Shown piece by piece: positions 42,357-50,237 of a DNA stretch of 64,000 nt. How positions within the stretch are numbered: the stretch's first letter is position 1; every line of letters starts with the position of its first letter. The DNA comes from Paraconexibacter antarcticus (GTDB taxonomy: Bacteria; Actinomycetota; Thermoleophilia; Solirubrobacterales; Solirubrobacteraceae). The stretch covers positions 2,294,001 to 2,358,000 of the forward strand of contig NZ_CP098502.1 of assembly GCF_024220175.1 (NCBI RefSeq), given 5' to 3'. The notes below the pieces were generated by a model. It worked only from the letters and a program-made list of their open reading frames with translations, had not been told where the DNA came from and did not search any database. The translations under genes and the position numbers were made by a program.

Positions 42357-43258
42357 TACTCCCAGACGCGGACGTAGTCGATGCTCGTGGTGGCGGGAAG
42401 CGGGGTGGTGGCGGGGTCGAAGGCGTTGGTGCCGATGCCGAGCGCCTGGGTGAGGGCGATGATGAACGGCTGGTCGAACGGCTGGGGCTTGATGAGCGGC
42501 GATGCCGGGTTCCAGTCGTCGATGAGGCATGTCTGACCGTCGTAGATGATCTTCAGCGTGCTCGTCGTCCACTCAACCGCGTAGGTGTGGAAGGCGGCGA
42601 GGTTTGAGATCAGGCACGAGGTGTTGGTGACGTTCGGGTCGAAGGCGGCCGCGTTGTAGTGGATGTAGGGGATCGCGCGGTCGGGGTACTGGCTGTAGGC
42701 CTCGGCGATGTCGATCTCGCCTGAGCCCGGCCAGGCACCGTACTTGTACGGGTCCACGGGCCACAGCCACATGGATTCCTGCAGCCCGGCGACGGTCGCG
42801 GCGGGGAGCTTGGCGCGGACCTCGAAGCGGCCGTAGGCCTGTCCGAAGCGGCCGTAGGTGGAGACCATGCCGCTGGTGTACTGCGTGGTGAAGTTCCCGT
42901 AGGGGTCGGTGCAGGTGAACGGCGCCGCCTCCTTGCGGGCGGTGAGGTTCAGCGTCCCGCCGGCGACGGAGATGTTGTTCGGGCTGTTGACGAAGCACGC
43001 GGTGAGGCCGCTCGTGTAGCCGCTGTTGGCCGTCTCCTGGGCGATCCACTTGGACCCGTCCAGGCTCGTCCCGCCGAACTCGTCGTCGAAGGTGCACGTC
43101 CACGCGCTGCCGCTGCTCTTGTAGATCGTCGTCCCGCAGGTCGGGGCGGACGGCTTGGTGGGCTTGCCGGCGGCCTGGGCGCTCGAGGGAGCGCCGGCCG
43201 TGGCCACGCCGGCGGCGAGCAGGAGGCACAGCGCGGAGCGGCGGAGCGAGAAGTTCAC
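42356..43258 (-). CDS. Secreted glycoside hydrolase family 16 enzyme
   Basis: A 300-residue exported protein. It has a signal peptide (basic NFSLRRS, hydrophobic core, cut near AQAAG at about residue 30), then a GH16 beta-jellyroll with the catalytic signature GSGEIDIAE (nucleophile E181, D183, acid/base E186), FDDEF near the start and IDYVRVWE at the end. GH16 enzymes cleave beta-1,3/1,4-glucans or galactans. GTG 43258 is the best start; a ribosome site is weak. It diverges from the c-di-GMP riboswitch operon, so extracellular glucan turnover could belong to the same surface programme. Confidence 0.9.
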   Translation of the reverse strand: MNFSLRRSALCLLLAAGVATAGAPSSAQAAGKPTKPSAPTCGTTIYKSSGSAWTCTFDDEFGGTSLDGSKWIAQETANSGYTSGLTACFVNSPNNISVAGGTLNLTARKEAAPFTCTDPYGNFTTQYTSGMVSTYGRFGQAYGRFEVRAKLPAATVAGLQESMWLWPVDPYKYGAWPGSGEIDIAEAYSQYPDRAIPYIHYNAAAFDPNVTNTSCLISNLAAFHTYAVEWTTSTLKIIYDGQTCLIDDWNPASPLIKPQPFDQPFIIALTQALGIGTNAFDPATTPLPATTSIDYVRVWE

Positions 43259-43603
43259 GGGTGGTCCATTCGGTTTGGTGCTGCGGGGATGTCCCGACGC
43301 GCACCGGAGGTGACGATCTGCTTGTTGGGGCTTCGGCACCGCCGGTCCCATCCTTGAGCGTGCGGCCGAGCGGGCGCCGGCACCGAGCGCGGTCCGGCGC
43401 CGCGCGCGCATCCCCTAAGGCGGGCATCTTGTCGGATTCGGATCCTCGCTCTGCAACTCCCGCTGCCGCATCTCGGTCGCCGTCCGCCTCCCGGCGCGGG
43501 GGACCGCACGGCGGCGTTCTGGACGTTCGTTTGATCTGGGAAGTTGGGGCTGACCGAGCCCAGCGGCCCGTGTTGTCTGGCTTAGAGGCTTGTCCTCGGA
43601 CCT
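43259..43603. other. Gene-free intergenic region upstream of riboswitch 1 and the GH16 gene
   Basis: 345 bases between the divergent GH16 gene and the first riboswitch. Open frames are GC-bias artefacts. The part belonging to the GH16 leader (minus strand, about 43300-43480) can fold extensively and might be a structured leader, but I could not assign it to a known riboswitch class. Confidence 0.4.
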
Positions 43604-43685
43604 ACCCGATCAAGGCAAACCCGTTGCGAGGCGGGGACGCAAAGCCAGGGGTCTTCCACGGACGGAAGGCCGCCCAGTTGCCCAG
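43604..43685 (+). promoter_or_regulatory. Class-I cyclic-di-GMP riboswitch (GEMM-I), copy 1
   Basis: Conserved blocks appear in order. GGCAAACC (43614-43621) is followed by a first stem capped by a GCGA (GNRA) tetraloop (CCGTT-GCGA-GGCGG, 43621-43634), then GGGGACGCAAAGCC (43633-43646), which holds the ligand-binding core. A second hairpin (GGTCTTCC/GGAAGGCC) and the closing GTTGCC complete it. AGGAGG and ATG 43695 of the secreted-protein gene follow immediately, so translation or transcription of that gene and the EAL gene behind it should respond to c-di-GMP. Confidence 0.9.
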
Positions 43686-43694
43686 GAGGCATCC

Positions 43695-44309
43695 ATGTAC
43701 CGCACGACGCTCACCACCATCGCCGCGACCCTCTCGGTCGCGCTCACGCCCGCCGCCGCGTTCGCGGCTGGGATCCCGGCCGGGTTCACCGCCGGCCCGC
43801 CCGCATTGGCCACGACCGCTGCGCCGTCGGGCACCCCGACCGCGACGAGCAACCCCGGTAGCGCGTACGTGCCGTCGGGCACGCCGACCGCCGACAACCA
43901 CCCGACCGGGACGAGCAACCCGGGTATGAGCCACAAGCCCGCCGGCACGCCGGGGCCGAACGCGTCGGCCTCGAGCAAGGCGAAGGCCTACGGCACCTAC
44001 TGCAAGGGTGAGAGCAAGCAGCCGGTCGACGGGCAGACCGGCACGCCGTTCAGCAAGTGCGTCACCGCCATGGCCAAGCTCGCCTCGGGCGTGACGAGCA
44101 ACCCCACCAGCGCCTGCAAGTCGCTGAGCAAGAAGCACGTCGCCGGTCAGCACGGGACCGCGTTCAGCCAGTGCGTGAAGGCCGCCGCGAAGCTCGCCAA
44201 GGATCAGGCCGTCACGACCCCGGACCCGAGCACCGACCCGGCGCCCGCGACCGACCCGACGACGGACCCGGCCCCGACGGACCCGACGACGGCCACGAGC
44301 CGCCGCTGA
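43695..44309 (+). CDS. Secreted Thr/Pro-rich protein with two Cys-pair repeats, c-di-GMP-riboswitch controlled
   Basis: A 204-residue exported protein with a signal peptide (MYRTTLTTIAATLSVALTPAAAFA). A Gly/Thr/Pro-rich segment follows with repeated SGTPTA- and TSNPG-like units (about 40-90), then two similar modules of about 35 residues each, with paired cysteines (TYCKGESKQPVDGQTGTPFS-KC and SACKSLSKKHVAGQHGTAFS-QC). A TDPTTDP-rich tail ends the chain. It has a perfect AGGAGG site. The modules could be disulphide-stabilised binding units of a surface or matrix protein. No known family recognised. Confidence 0.85.
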   Translation: MYRTTLTTIAATLSVALTPAAAFAAGIPAGFTAGPPALATTAAPSGTPTATSNPGSAYVPSGTPTADNHPTGTSNPGMSHKPAGTPGPNASASSKAKAYGTYCKGESKQPVDGQTGTPFSKCVTAMAKLASGVTSNPTSACKSLSKKHVAGQHGTAFSQCVKAAAKLAKDQAVTTPDPSTDPAPATDPTTDPAPTDPTTATSRR

Positions 44310-44380
44310 GCAACGGCCTGTCGGCGGCGACCCCCGAAGGGTCGCCGCCGATCGCCGTGCGGTTCAACTCCACCTACGCG

Positions 44381-45706
44381 ATGACGTCCAGCACCGACAT
44401 CACCGAGGGCCTCACGATCGCCTATCAGCCGATGGTCGATCTGCAGACCGGGCGACCGTGGGCGTACGAGGCGCTCCTGCGCCCAGAGTCGGCCTCGCCG
44501 TCCGCGTGGCTTGCGAAGGCCCGCCGCGAGGGCGCCGGCCCGGTGGCCGAGGCGCTGGCGATCACGCTGGCCCTCCGCGGCGGTCGGCCACCCGGCGGCG
44601 CGCTGCTGGCGGTCAACGTCAGCGCCTCAGCGTTGGCCTCCGACGCGGTGCAGCGGATGCTGCCTCGTGATCTGTCGGGGCTCATCCTGGAGATCACCGA
44701 GAACGAGCTCGTGCTGCACGGCTCCTCGATCCAGACCCACTTGGACGACCTCCGTGGCCGAGGAGCCTTGATCGCGGTCGACGACGCCGGCGCGGGGTAC
44801 GCGAGCCTCAGGCAGGTGATGCTGCTGCGCCCCGACATCATCAAGCTCGACCGCGAGCTCGTGTCCGGCGTGCACCTTGACCCGGCGAAGGTTGCGCTCA
44901 TCGAGGCCCTCAGCCGCTTCGCTGTGCGCACCGGCGCGATGCTCTGCGCCGAGGGCATCGAGCACGAGGACGAGCTCGCCACGCTCGCCGACCTCGACGT
45001 GCCGATCGGCCAGGGCTTCTACCTCGCCCGCCCCCACGCCCGGTGGCCGACCGTCGCGCCGATGGCCGCGCTGGCCTGCCGGGAGGGCCTGGCCTCGGCG
45101 CTGCGCCACGGCGACCGGCCGCTCGGCGACCACGTCCAGATCCTGCAGGAGGCGCTCGCCGCCCGGCTGAGCAACTGCACCTCCCTCGCAGACCTCAACG
45201 CTACCCTTCCCCAGCTGCAGCTGCTGCTGCAAGCCGACGGCCTGAGCATCTCCCGCCTCGAGGACCCGGGCGGGGACCCCTACCTGCAGACCTGCGCCGG
45301 GTCCGTCTGGGAGGACGAGCCCTGCTATCGCGTCGCCGACTACCCGACCACGGGCGCGTTGCTGCGGACCGGAGACGCCGCCCAGGTCCTGCGTGGGGAT
45401 ACCGGCGCCGACGAGCACGAGCTGCAACTGCTGCACACCAACGGCCTGGCCGCACTGATGATGATCCCGCTGCGCGCCTGCGGACAGGCCGTCGGGCTGC
45501 TTGAGGTCTTCAGCAGTGAGGACCGGCCCTGGACCCGCCAGCAGCTCACGCTCGCGCGCACGGTCGCGCACCATCTCGCCACGCTCCTGCGTCATCTCCC
45601 CGCTCACGCTCAGGCGCGAGCGGTCGGGCATTCCGGGCACCCCCGGCTGACCACCTTGCGGGCGCTTCCCGCCATCGCCGCAAACGACACGACCGGGAAG
45701 GCCTGA
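44381..45706 (+). CDS. EAL-domain c-di-GMP phosphodiesterase with C-terminal GAF-like domain
   Basis: A 441-residue protein. The EAL domain spans about residues 8-245: the signature YEALLRP (E30), VNVSAS (Asn), LEITENEL (Glu), VDDAGAGYASL (D134-D135), IIKLDREL (K155), CAEGIEHEDEL (Glu) and GQGFYLARP (Gln). All metal- and water-binding residues are present, so hydrolysis of c-di-GMP to pGpG is expected. Residues about 255-415 form a GAF-like sensor (LADLNATLPQLQLLLQADGLSI, LMMIPLRACGQAVGLLEVF). ATG 44381 or GTG 44357 could start it. It lies behind riboswitch 1, giving a ligand-degrading feedback loop. Confidence 0.92.
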   Translation: MTSSTDITEGLTIAYQPMVDLQTGRPWAYEALLRPESASPSAWLAKARREGAGPVAEALAITLALRGGRPPGGALLAVNVSASALASDAVQRMLPRDLSGLILEITENELVLHGSSIQTHLDDLRGRGALIAVDDAGAGYASLRQVMLLRPDIIKLDRELVSGVHLDPAKVALIEALSRFAVRTGAMLCAEGIEHEDELATLADLDVPIGQGFYLARPHARWPTVAPMAALACREGLASALRHGDRPLGDHVQILQEALAARLSNCTSLADLNATLPQLQLLLQADGLSISRLEDPGGDPYLQTCAGSVWEDEPCYRVADYPTTGALLRTGDAAQVLRGDTGADEHELQLLHTNGLAALMMIPLRACGQAVGLLEVFSSEDRPWTRQQLTLARTVAHHLATLLRHLPAHAQARAVGHSGHPRLTTLRALPAIAANDTTGKA

Positions 45707-45712
45707 CCCGCC

Positions 45713-45730
45713 GCCCGAGCCTGTTCGGGC
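45713..45730 (+). terminator. Hairpin GCCCGA/TTCGGGC after the EAL gene
   Basis: Arms of 6 to 7 bases (GCCCGA...TTCGGGC) around a 5-base loop, between the EAL stop and riboswitch 2. There is no T-tract, so it may be a weak terminator or processing point separating the two riboswitch units. Confidence 0.45.
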
Positions 45731-45739
45731 CCGTTGACA

Positions 45740-45816
45740 CCGACCAAAGGCAAACCCGTCGCGAGGCGGGGACGCAAAGCCAGGGACCTCACCACGGTGA
45801 GGCGGCCCAGCCGCTC
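45740..45816 (+). promoter_or_regulatory. Class-I cyclic-di-GMP riboswitch (GEMM-I), copy 2
   Basis: Same architecture as copy 1: GGCAAACC (45749-45756), a GCGA-capped stem (CCGTC-GCGA-GGCGG) and GGGGACGCAAAGCC (45768-45781), then a perfect hairpin CCTCACC-AC-GGTGAGG and a closing GGCCCAGCC. The core between the hairpins is identical to copy 1. The ATG of the first pilin-like gene (45817) follows directly, with no separate ribosome site, so ligand binding could mask or expose the start itself. Confidence 0.9.
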
Positions 45817-46449
45817 ATGACCCTCCACCCCCCTCCAGCCCCCCACCCTCCATCCACCCGCCGTCGTGATGAGGCCGGCTTCACGCTCGTCGAGCTCCTC
45901 GTCACGATGCTCGTCGGCGTGGTGATCCTCTTCGCCGTGCTGTCGCTGCTGGACGGCTCGGCCGTGCACGAACTCGCCGTGGCCGGAAGGGTTGCCGGGA
46001 CCGACGACGCTGACCAGACGATCGCCCGGATCGGCGACGACGTGCGCCAGAGCTTCGCTGTCGCCCCGTGGACCAGCAGCCCGACGACGCCGAGCGACAC
46101 GCTCGATCTGCAGGTGCTGACCCGCCAGTCGGACGGGGCGATCGCGCTTCACACGATCCGGTGGGACTGCGCCGCGCCCGCCGGTGCCGCGACGTGGGCA
46201 TGCGTACGACGTGACCTCACTGCCGGGACTGCCGACCAGCCGGCCCCGGGGCAGTTCACCGTCTCCGGGGTCAGCGCGTTCACCGTGCTCGCCCCCGTCA
46301 GCGGGGCCGGCGGGCTGCCGAGCGTCCGGGTGCGGCTGTCGGCGCCGATCGCCTCGCGGCCGGCCACCGTCGACTTCGACACGACGTTCGTGCCGCGCAA
46401 CTGCCAGACCATCCCGCTGACCGTCGGGAGTGACTGCCCATGGCCATGA
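45817..46449 (+). CDS. Type IV pilin-like protein 1 (PilW/PulJ-like)
   Basis: A 210-residue prepilin. After a Pro-rich basic leader (TLHPPPAPHPPSTRRRDEAG) the processing site G/FTLVELLV follows, with the canonical Glu at +5 and a roughly 20-residue hydrophobic helix. The rest is a beta-rich globular domain with cysteines (WDCAAPAGAATWAC; NCQTIPLTVGSDC). Prepilin peptidase would cut after Gly and the protein would join a pilus-like or secretion pseudopilus filament. First gene of a three-pilin operon directly controlled by riboswitch 2. Confidence 0.85.
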   Translation: MTLHPPPAPHPPSTRRRDEAGFTLVELLVTMLVGVVILFAVLSLLDGSAVHELAVAGRVAGTDDADQTIARIGDDVRQSFAVAPWTSSPTTPSDTLDLQVLTRQSDGAIALHTIRWDCAAPAGAATWACVRRDLTAGTADQPAPGQFTVSGVSAFTVLAPVSGAGGLPSVRVRLSAPIASRPATVDFDTTFVPRNCQTIPLTVGSDCPWP

Positions 46450-47798
46450 GACGCGTCCGGGGTGAGGCGGGGTTCGGGCTGATCGAGGTGCTCGTCTCGA
46501 TGCTCGTCCTCGGCCTCGGGATCCTCCCGGCCTACGAGGTGTTCACCCGCGGGCACCAGACCGCCGCGACCTCGCAGAACATCCAGATCGCCTCCGACGT
46601 GGGCACTGCGGCGATCGAGCAGCTCCGCGCCCGGCCGTGGTCGACGCTCAGCACCGCCGCCGTCCGCCACACCGCCCCGCCCGCCGATGCGGTGGATCCC
46701 GGCCGCGTGAGCAACGGCTCCTACACGTTCACCGACAGCACCGGCACCCAGGTCACCGAGCCGCTGGTGCCGTACTCCACGGACCCGACGGCACCGGCGG
46801 ATTACGAGCGCTTCGTGGTGCAGACCGACAAGGGTCCTCGGACGTTCGATGTGTGGCGCATTGTCAGTTACCGCCAGGAGAGCTGCCCGGTCCTTGACCT
46901 CAGCCGGCTCGCGGACACCATCACCAGCGTCCAGGCCGCGATCGCCGCGCTCACCGCCTCCAGCGGAACCCAGAACTTCCTCTACCAGCTCGTCGGGAGC
47001 ACCGGCACCGGCGGCCTCTTGGCGAAGATCGTGACCGACACCACCGGTGCGCAGGCCAAGCTCACCTCGACGGTGCTGGCCCTGCTCGGATCAACGCTCG
47101 GCGCCAAGACGCAGGCCGCGCTCAGCACGAGCCTGGATGCGATCCAGGGCGGGACGGCGCCACTGCAGACCGCGGTCGCCGGGCTGCGCAGCGCGCTCAC
47201 CAGCCTCTCAAGCGGCCTTGACCCGCTACGGCAGAAACTCACCGCGGGAACCACCACAGCGGGACTCACCGGCACGCGCGTTGATCTGTGCCAGCTCCCG
47301 GACAGCACCACCCTCCCGGACCTGCGCGACCTCGCCGCCATCAGCCAGGCGCTCCCGACCCTCACCACCCAGCTCGCCACCCTGACCTCGACCTCGACGA
47401 CGCTGGATCAGAAGGTCACCGACCTCTCGAGCTCGCTCGATAACGTGGTGCTCGGCGTGGCCGACAGCCTGCTGAGCACGATCTCCTCCCAGGACGACGC
47501 GGTCACCGCCGCGGCCGGCTCGGTCACGCTCAGCGGCAGCCTCGGCGTCAGCGCCGCCGACGGGCGCACCGTCACCGCGACCGTGAGCACCCAGACGAGC
47601 GTCGACCTCGGCACGCTCGCCAGCACCCAGACCGACCGCGCGAGCGCGCTGCTCGCCGTGCTGAACACCGGCAGCGCCCACAACACCGTGCGCGTCAGCA
47701 TCGCCGTCCGGCCCGTCTCAAGCAGCCCCGACATCGGGCCCCGCAACTACATCTGGCTGACCACCGTCATCACCAACCCCGACGCCCACCTGTTATGA
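46440..47798 (+). CDS. Type IV pilin-like protein 2 (PilV-like N-terminus, long repeat-rich body)
   Basis: A 452-residue prepilin with the site EAG/FGLIEVLVSMLVLGLGILP, then an unusually long body. About 150-250 is Ala/Thr/Leu/Ser-rich with heptad-like helices (LAKIVTDTTGAQAKLTSTVLALLG), and the later part is beta-like. The ATG lies 10 bases inside the previous gene's end. Ordinary PilV-type pilins are about 150-200 residues, so the extra 250 residues suggest a tip or adhesive function. Known members of this kind prime assembly; the role here is inferred. Confidence 0.8.
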   Translation: MAMRRVRGEAGFGLIEVLVSMLVLGLGILPAYEVFTRGHQTAATSQNIQIASDVGTAAIEQLRARPWSTLSTAAVRHTAPPADAVDPGRVSNGSYTFTDSTGTQVTEPLVPYSTDPTAPADYERFVVQTDKGPRTFDVWRIVSYRQESCPVLDLSRLADTITSVQAAIAALTASSGTQNFLYQLVGSTGTGGLLAKIVTDTTGAQAKLTSTVLALLGSTLGAKTQAALSTSLDAIQGGTAPLQTAVAGLRSALTSLSSGLDPLRQKLTAGTTTAGLTGTRVDLCQLPDSTTLPDLRDLAAISQALPTLTTQLATLTSTSTTLDQKVTDLSSSLDNVVLGVADSLLSTISSQDDAVTAAAGSVTLSGSLGVSAADGRTVTATVSTQTSVDLGTLASTQTDRASALLAVLNTGSAHNTVRVSIAVRPVSSSPDIGPRNYIWLTTVITNPDAHLL

Positions 47799-48523
47799 CC
47801 CGCAGGCCCACGTCCTCGAGCACTGATGCGGGGTTCACGATGGTCGCGACGATGATCGTCCTGTCGATCGTGCTGCTGCTCGCCGGGACCGCGATCGCCG
47901 TCGCCGTCTCCGGCCTGCAGCGAGCGACCCCCGCCCGCGACAGCGAGAAGGCCCAGGCCGCCGCCGATGCCGGCGCCGACATCGCCGGCTACCGCATGAG
48001 CAAGACCCTGATCGCCCCCGAGAGCGACGGCCTGCTCGGCCTCGCCACCGGCACGCTGCGCACCCTCGGCTGCGTCGGCGTGCAGATGAACGACGCCAGC
48101 ACCACCAGCATCCCCGCCCAGCCCGCCACCACCGCGACCGTCAGCACCCCGCTGGCCACCCTCAGCACCACCACCGCCGGGGTCCAGGTCGCGCCGATCT
48201 CCGCGGGCAACAACTTCTGCCAGATGACCACTGAGCAGCCCCTCTCCGACGGCGAGTCCTACCGCTACGCGATCTCCACCACGATCACCCTCCCCAGCAC
48301 CGTCGCCGCCTCCACGAGCATCCCGGCCGGGCAGCTGATCGTCCGGCAGGTCTCCGCGATCGGCCACGCCGGCCACACCTACCGGCGCGTGATCGTCTCC
48401 TACTGGCTGAACCTCAGCACCCCTACCCACCCGTTTGTGCGCCGCCACTACACCCGCTGCCCGCCGCTGCCCGCCGGCGCGACGGACCCCTTTGCCAGCT
48501 GCCCCACCAACCCGGGATACTGA
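47795..48523 (+). CDS. Type IV pilin-like protein 3 (PilX-like)
   Basis: A 242-residue protein with a prepilin-like N-terminus (TDAG/FTMVATMIVLSIVLLLAG, lacking the Glu at +5, as in PilX/GspK-like minor pilins), a helix with AQAAADAGADIAGYRM, and a Thr/Ser-rich C-terminal domain with cysteines (TLGCVG, NFCQMT, YTRCPPL, ASCPTN). ATGA overlap with gene 2. Absence of Glu5 is typical of tip-located minor pilins. The three genes look like a minor-pilin cluster whose assembly machinery (PilB/PilC/PilD-type) is not in this window. Confidence 0.8.
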   Translation: MTRRPTSSSTDAGFTMVATMIVLSIVLLLAGTAIAVAVSGLQRATPARDSEKAQAAADAGADIAGYRMSKTLIAPESDGLLGLATGTLRTLGCVGVQMNDASTTSIPAQPATTATVSTPLATLSTTTAGVQVAPISAGNNFCQMTTEQPLSDGESYRYAISTTITLPSTVAASTSIPAGQLIVRQVSAIGHAGHTYRRVIVSYWLNLSTPTHPFVRRHYTRCPPLPAGATDPFASCPTNPGY

Positions 48524-48596
48524 CCCCGATGCCGACCCGGCGCCTGCACTCGCGCGACTCGCCCCGTTCGGTGCAGATGCGGACTGACTTCAGCGC

Positions 48597-50195
48597 GTGC
48601 GGGGTGTTGTCGATACATGGGACGTGGCCGTGAGCCCACCACACACCCTCCCCTCGCCGACGGGCCTGCTCGCCCGGCGCCTACCCGTGCGCTCGAGCGC
48701 GGTCCGGGCGGACTGCACGCTGTTCTCGCAGGTCTACCGCGAGCACCATCAGGACCTGTACCGGTACATCCGCTCGATCCTCCGCGACCCGGCCGACGCC
48801 GAGGATGTCCTGCAGAGTGTGATGGTCAAGGCGATCGTCGCGCTCCAACAGGAGGACCGCGACTTCGAGCTGCGTCCGTGGCTGTTCCGGATCGCCCACA
48901 ACGAAGCGATCAACCGCATCCGCCAGCAGCGCCCGACGAGCGAACTGGACACCACACACGCCAGCAAGGGCCCGCCGACGAGCGACATGGTCGCCGACCG
49001 CGACCGCCTCAAGCAGCTCTGGAGCGACCTGACGCTGCTCCCCGACCGCCAGCGCCAGGCGCTCGTGCTGCGCGAGCTCAGCGGCCTCTCCCACCAGGAG
49101 ATCGCCAAGGTCCTGGACTGCGCCCCGACCGTGGTCAAGCAGACGATCTTCGAAGCCCGCACCGCCCTGGCCGAGCTCGCCGAAGGACGCGCGATGCAGT
49201 GCGATGAGATCCAGCGCAAGCTCTCCGACGGCGACGGCCGCGTCCGCCGCGGCCGGCGTATGCGCGGCCACCTCGCAAGCTGCTCCGCCTGCCGTCACTT
49301 CGACCTCGCGCTCACCGCACGGCCCCAGGAGCTCGGCGCCCTCTTCCCCGTTCTGCCCGTTGCCGCGAGCGCGGCGCTGCTCGGCCACCTCTTCCACACC
49401 GGCGGCGCCGCCGCCAAGGGCGGCGCCCTCACCGCCGGCGCCGGCGGGGCCGCCGGAACGACCAGCACCGTCGCCGCCGCCATCACCACCAAGATGGCCG
49501 TCCTGGCCGCGACGGGCGTCGCCGCCGCCGGGGCCACCGGCGTCGCGGTCCATCACCACGCCACGACCCACCCGGCGCCGCGGACGTCCATCAGCTCCAA
49601 CGGACCCGCCAACACGGCCGGGCACCGCGCCGCGACCTCCGGTCCTGCAGCCACGCCACCGGCGACCGCGGGGACGAGCCGCCGCGCAGCCTCCAGCCGC
49701 GCGTCCGGACCGACGACGGCCGGCGGCGACTCGACCCACAACATGCCGCAAGCGCACAACAGCGCGACGGGCGCCCCGTCGCAGACCACGGCCGCACATC
49801 AGCCCTCCGCGTCGCCGACGAGCGTCCCCGCCGCCCAGCGTCCCGCGCCGACGCGGATACGCCCGGTCACCGCGACACCTTCGGCGCCCGCCCCGACGAC
49901 CGTGACGCGCCCAAATACCGCGACACGTCCGCCGACGAGCACCGGAACGGCAGCAGCGCCGACGACGACCGCGCGTCCGCTCACCACCACAGGGCCGACC
50001 GCCGCACCGACGACACCCACAACCACCGCGCCCGTCCCGTCGTCATCCACAACCACAACGCCGACGGCATCTGCGAGCGCCCCGACCACCACTTCCACGA
50101 CCGCACCGACCACGCCCACCGTCCCGACCAGCGGCGGTGGCAGCGGCACAGCCCCTCGCTCCGGCCCCGGGGCCGGCGGCACCGCGGCCGGCTGA
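48597..50195 (+). CDS. ECF sigma factor fused to a zinc-binding anti-sigma-like and Pro/Thr-rich extracytoplasmic tail
   Basis: A 532-codon frame; true start uncertain (GTG 48597, 48624 or 48630). Sigma region 2 (HHQDLYRYIRSILRDPADAEDVLQS), region 4 (LLPDRQRQALVLRELSGLSHQEIAKVL and VKQTIFEARTALAEL), then a short zinc-finger-like anti-sigma motif (HLASCSAC), a membrane segment at about 290-310 (MAVLAATGVAAAGATGVAV), and about 200 residues of Pro/Thr/Ser/Ala-rich sequence expected outside the membrane. Fusion of sigma factor to membrane tail would let surface signals control transcription. It lies downstream of the pilin operon, whose genes may be targets. Confidence 0.85.
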   Translation: MRGVVDTWDVAVSPPHTLPSPTGLLARRLPVRSSAVRADCTLFSQVYREHHQDLYRYIRSILRDPADAEDVLQSVMVKAIVALQQEDRDFELRPWLFRIAHNEAINRIRQQRPTSELDTTHASKGPPTSDMVADRDRLKQLWSDLTLLPDRQRQALVLRELSGLSHQEIAKVLDCAPTVVKQTIFEARTALAELAEGRAMQCDEIQRKLSDGDGRVRRGRRMRGHLASCSACRHFDLALTARPQELGALFPVLPVAASAALLGHLFHTGGAAAKGGALTAGAGGAAGTTSTVAAAITTKMAVLAATGVAAAGATGVAVHHHATTHPAPRTSISSNGPANTAGHRAATSGPAATPPATAGTSRRAASSRASGPTTAGGDSTHNMPQAHNSATGAPSQTTAAHQPSASPTSVPAAQRPAPTRIRPVTATPSAPAPTTVTRPNTATRPPTSTGTAAAPTTTARPLTTTGPTAAPTTPTTTAPVPSSSTTTTPTASASAPTTTSTTAPTTPTVPTSGGGSGTAPRSGPGAGGTAAG

Positions 50196-50237
50196 CCGAG
50201 TCCGTCCGCACGGCGTCCCGACGCCCCCCGGGGCCGA

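Noticed and set aside
43300-43480. Possible c-di-AMP (ydaO-type) riboswitch in the leader of the GH16 gene (minus strand)
   Set aside because: Some strings resemble parts of that class, and cell-wall enzymes are common targets, but the order of conserved blocks could not be matched. A covariance search would be needed.
45734-45739. Perfect TTGACA -35 box just before riboswitch 2
   Set aside because: The matching -10 would fall inside the aptamer, which must be transcribed whole, and no TATAAT-like box is there.
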